A stretch of DNA of 64,000 bases from Paenibacillus amylolyticus (lineage in GTDB: Bacteria; Bacillota; Bacilli; Paenibacillales; Paenibacillaceae): NCBI RefSeq assembly GCF_029689945.1, contig NZ_CP121451.1, positions 2,542,001-2,606,000 on the forward strand, given 5' to 3'. The notes beneath the pieces are model-generated. The model saw only the letters and a program-made list of their open reading frames with translations, had not been told where the DNA came from and ran no database searches. Shown piece after piece: positions 63,227 through 64,000 of this stretch. Numbering within the stretch: the first letter of the stretch is position 1; the number at the start of each line of letters is the position of its first letter. Position numbers and translations under genes: made by a program.

Positions 63227-64000
63227 GTGAAACCGGTAAAAGTCGGATTGTTGGGTCTGGGAACTGTCGGAACGGGAGTCGTTCGCATTGTGGAAGGGAA
63301 TCAGGAAGATCTGAGCAGTCAGGTTGGGTCACCGATTGTCATTGAGAAGATCGCAGTGAAAAATACAGAGAAAGAACGTGTTATTGCTGTAGACCGTGCC
63401 AAGCTCACTGAAGATCCCTGGGAAGTCATTCGTCATCCGGATATCGATGTCATCGTTGAAGTCATGGGCGGCATTGATCAGACGAAGGAGTATATTCTTG
63501 AAGCGTTGGAACGTGGGAAACATATCGTAACAGCGAACAAAGATCTCATGGCACTGCATGGTACAGAGATTTTGGCGAAGGCGCAGGAAAAGCAATGTGA
63601 CGTGTTCTATGAGGCGAGTGTTGCGGGAGGGATTCCCATCATTCGTACGCTGATTGAAGGGTTCTCTTCCGACCGCATTACCCGCATTATGGGCATTGTG
63701 AACGGAACAACGAATTTTATTCTGACCAAAATGAGCCAGGAAGGCGCATCCTATGAAGAAGTGCTAACCGAAGCACAGGCACTGGGATATGCTGAATCGG
63801 ATCCGACCTCGGATGTGGAAGGACTTGATGCAGCCCGCAAAATGGCAATCTTGAGTACACTCGGCTTCCGCACCAATGTGGAGTTGAAAGATGTAACGGT
63901 TAAAGGGATATCCTCCGTAACCCGTGAAGACATAACGTATGCCCGCAGACTTGGCTATGAGATGAAGTTACTGGGTATTGCAGATCGGATTGACGATGAG
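63227..64000 (+). CDS. hom: Homoserine dehydrogenase (3' end cut by window)
   Basis: GTG 63227 follows AGGGGGT. 258 codons are visible and the frame runs off the right edge. The NAD(P) motif is VGLLGLGTVGTGVVRIVE; GGIDQTKEYILEALERGKHIVTANKDLMA and GIVNGTTNFILTKMSQEG are diagnostic. It reduces aspartate semialdehyde to homoserine, the branch to threonine and methionine. A C-terminal ACT domain would be expected beyond the window. Confidence 0.97.
   Translation, partial: MKPVKVGLLGLGTVGTGVVRIVEGNQEDLSSQVGSPIVIEKIAVKNTEKERVIAVDRAKLTEDPWEVIRHPDIDVIVEVMGGIDQTKEYILEALERGKHIVTANKDLMALHGTEILAKAQEKQCDVFYEASVAGGIPIIRTLIEGFSSDRITRIMGIVNGTTNFILTKMSQEGASYEEVLTEAQALGYAESDPTSDVEGLDAARKMAILSTLGFRTNVELKDVTVKGISSVTREDITYARRLGYEMKLLGIADRIDDE

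Overview
The window looks like chromosomal DNA of a Paenibacillus-type, endospore-forming Firmicute. It carries sporulation genes (spoVID-like, spoIVFA/spoIVFB, spo0B), strong AAGGAGG-type ribosome binding sites, a valS T-box and an L21-type leader. It also has a long block (about 19.9-64 kb) whose order follows the Bacillus tig-clpX-lonB-lonA-ysxC-hem-valS-folC-maf-radC-mreBCD-minCD-spoIVFAB-rplU-obg-pheB region. An RNase E/G homologue and a CobA-HemD fusion fit Paenibacillus better than B. subtilis.

Layout. (1) 1-5143: a five-gene operon matching the uncharacterised STM4015-STM4014-STM4013-STM4012-STM4011 set first seen in Salmonella: LRR-like protein, ATP-grasp protein, sulfatase/phosphatase-fold hydrolase and two radical SAM proteins. 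This is the best candidate for an undescribed pathway. (2) 5144-10538: chemoreceptor, asparagine synthetase, two small unknown genes and a DUF4870-like membrane protein. (3) 10873-18650: a segment bounded by two identical, convergent tRNA-Arg(UCU) genes. It holds a methyltransferase, a large secreted subtilase and an MFS transporter. The right-hand tRNA is followed by a tandem array of ~132-bp units made of tRNA 3'-end fragments, terminator hairpins and further hairpins; the left tRNA has a diverged copy with compensatory base changes. (4) 18883-30755: protein quality control (tig, clpP, clpX, lonB, lonA) with ispG between clpX and lonB, then engB and a conserved unknown gene. (5) 31056-40544: speD and the haem/sirohaem operon (hemA, ccsA/hemX-like, precorrin-2 dehydrogenase, hemC, cobA-hemD, hemB, hemL) ending with an overlapping pseudouridine synthase. 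(6) 40909-64000: spoVID-like, valS, folC, murC, SPOR protein, DUF4321 protein, maf, radC, mreBCD, minCD, spoIVFAB, RNase G/E, rplU-prp-rpmA, spo0B, obg, pheB and the start of hom.

How the genes work together. The hem operon makes uroporphyrinogen III from glutamyl-tRNA and branches to precorrin-2/sirohydrochlorin. The mre/min block sets cell shape and septum position. SpoIVFA/FB and Spo0B belong to the sporulation sigma-K and phosphorelay pathways. Prp trims the N-terminus of ribosomal protein L27 encoded next to it.

Data quality. Twenty-two genes carry 28 small indels: 25 one-base deletions, one two-base deletion and two one-base insertions. Most lie in short homopolymers, and many hit essential genes (hemA, ispG, folC, minC). 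I read these as sequencing/assembly errors rather than real gene decay and annotate each gene over its reconstructed full length.
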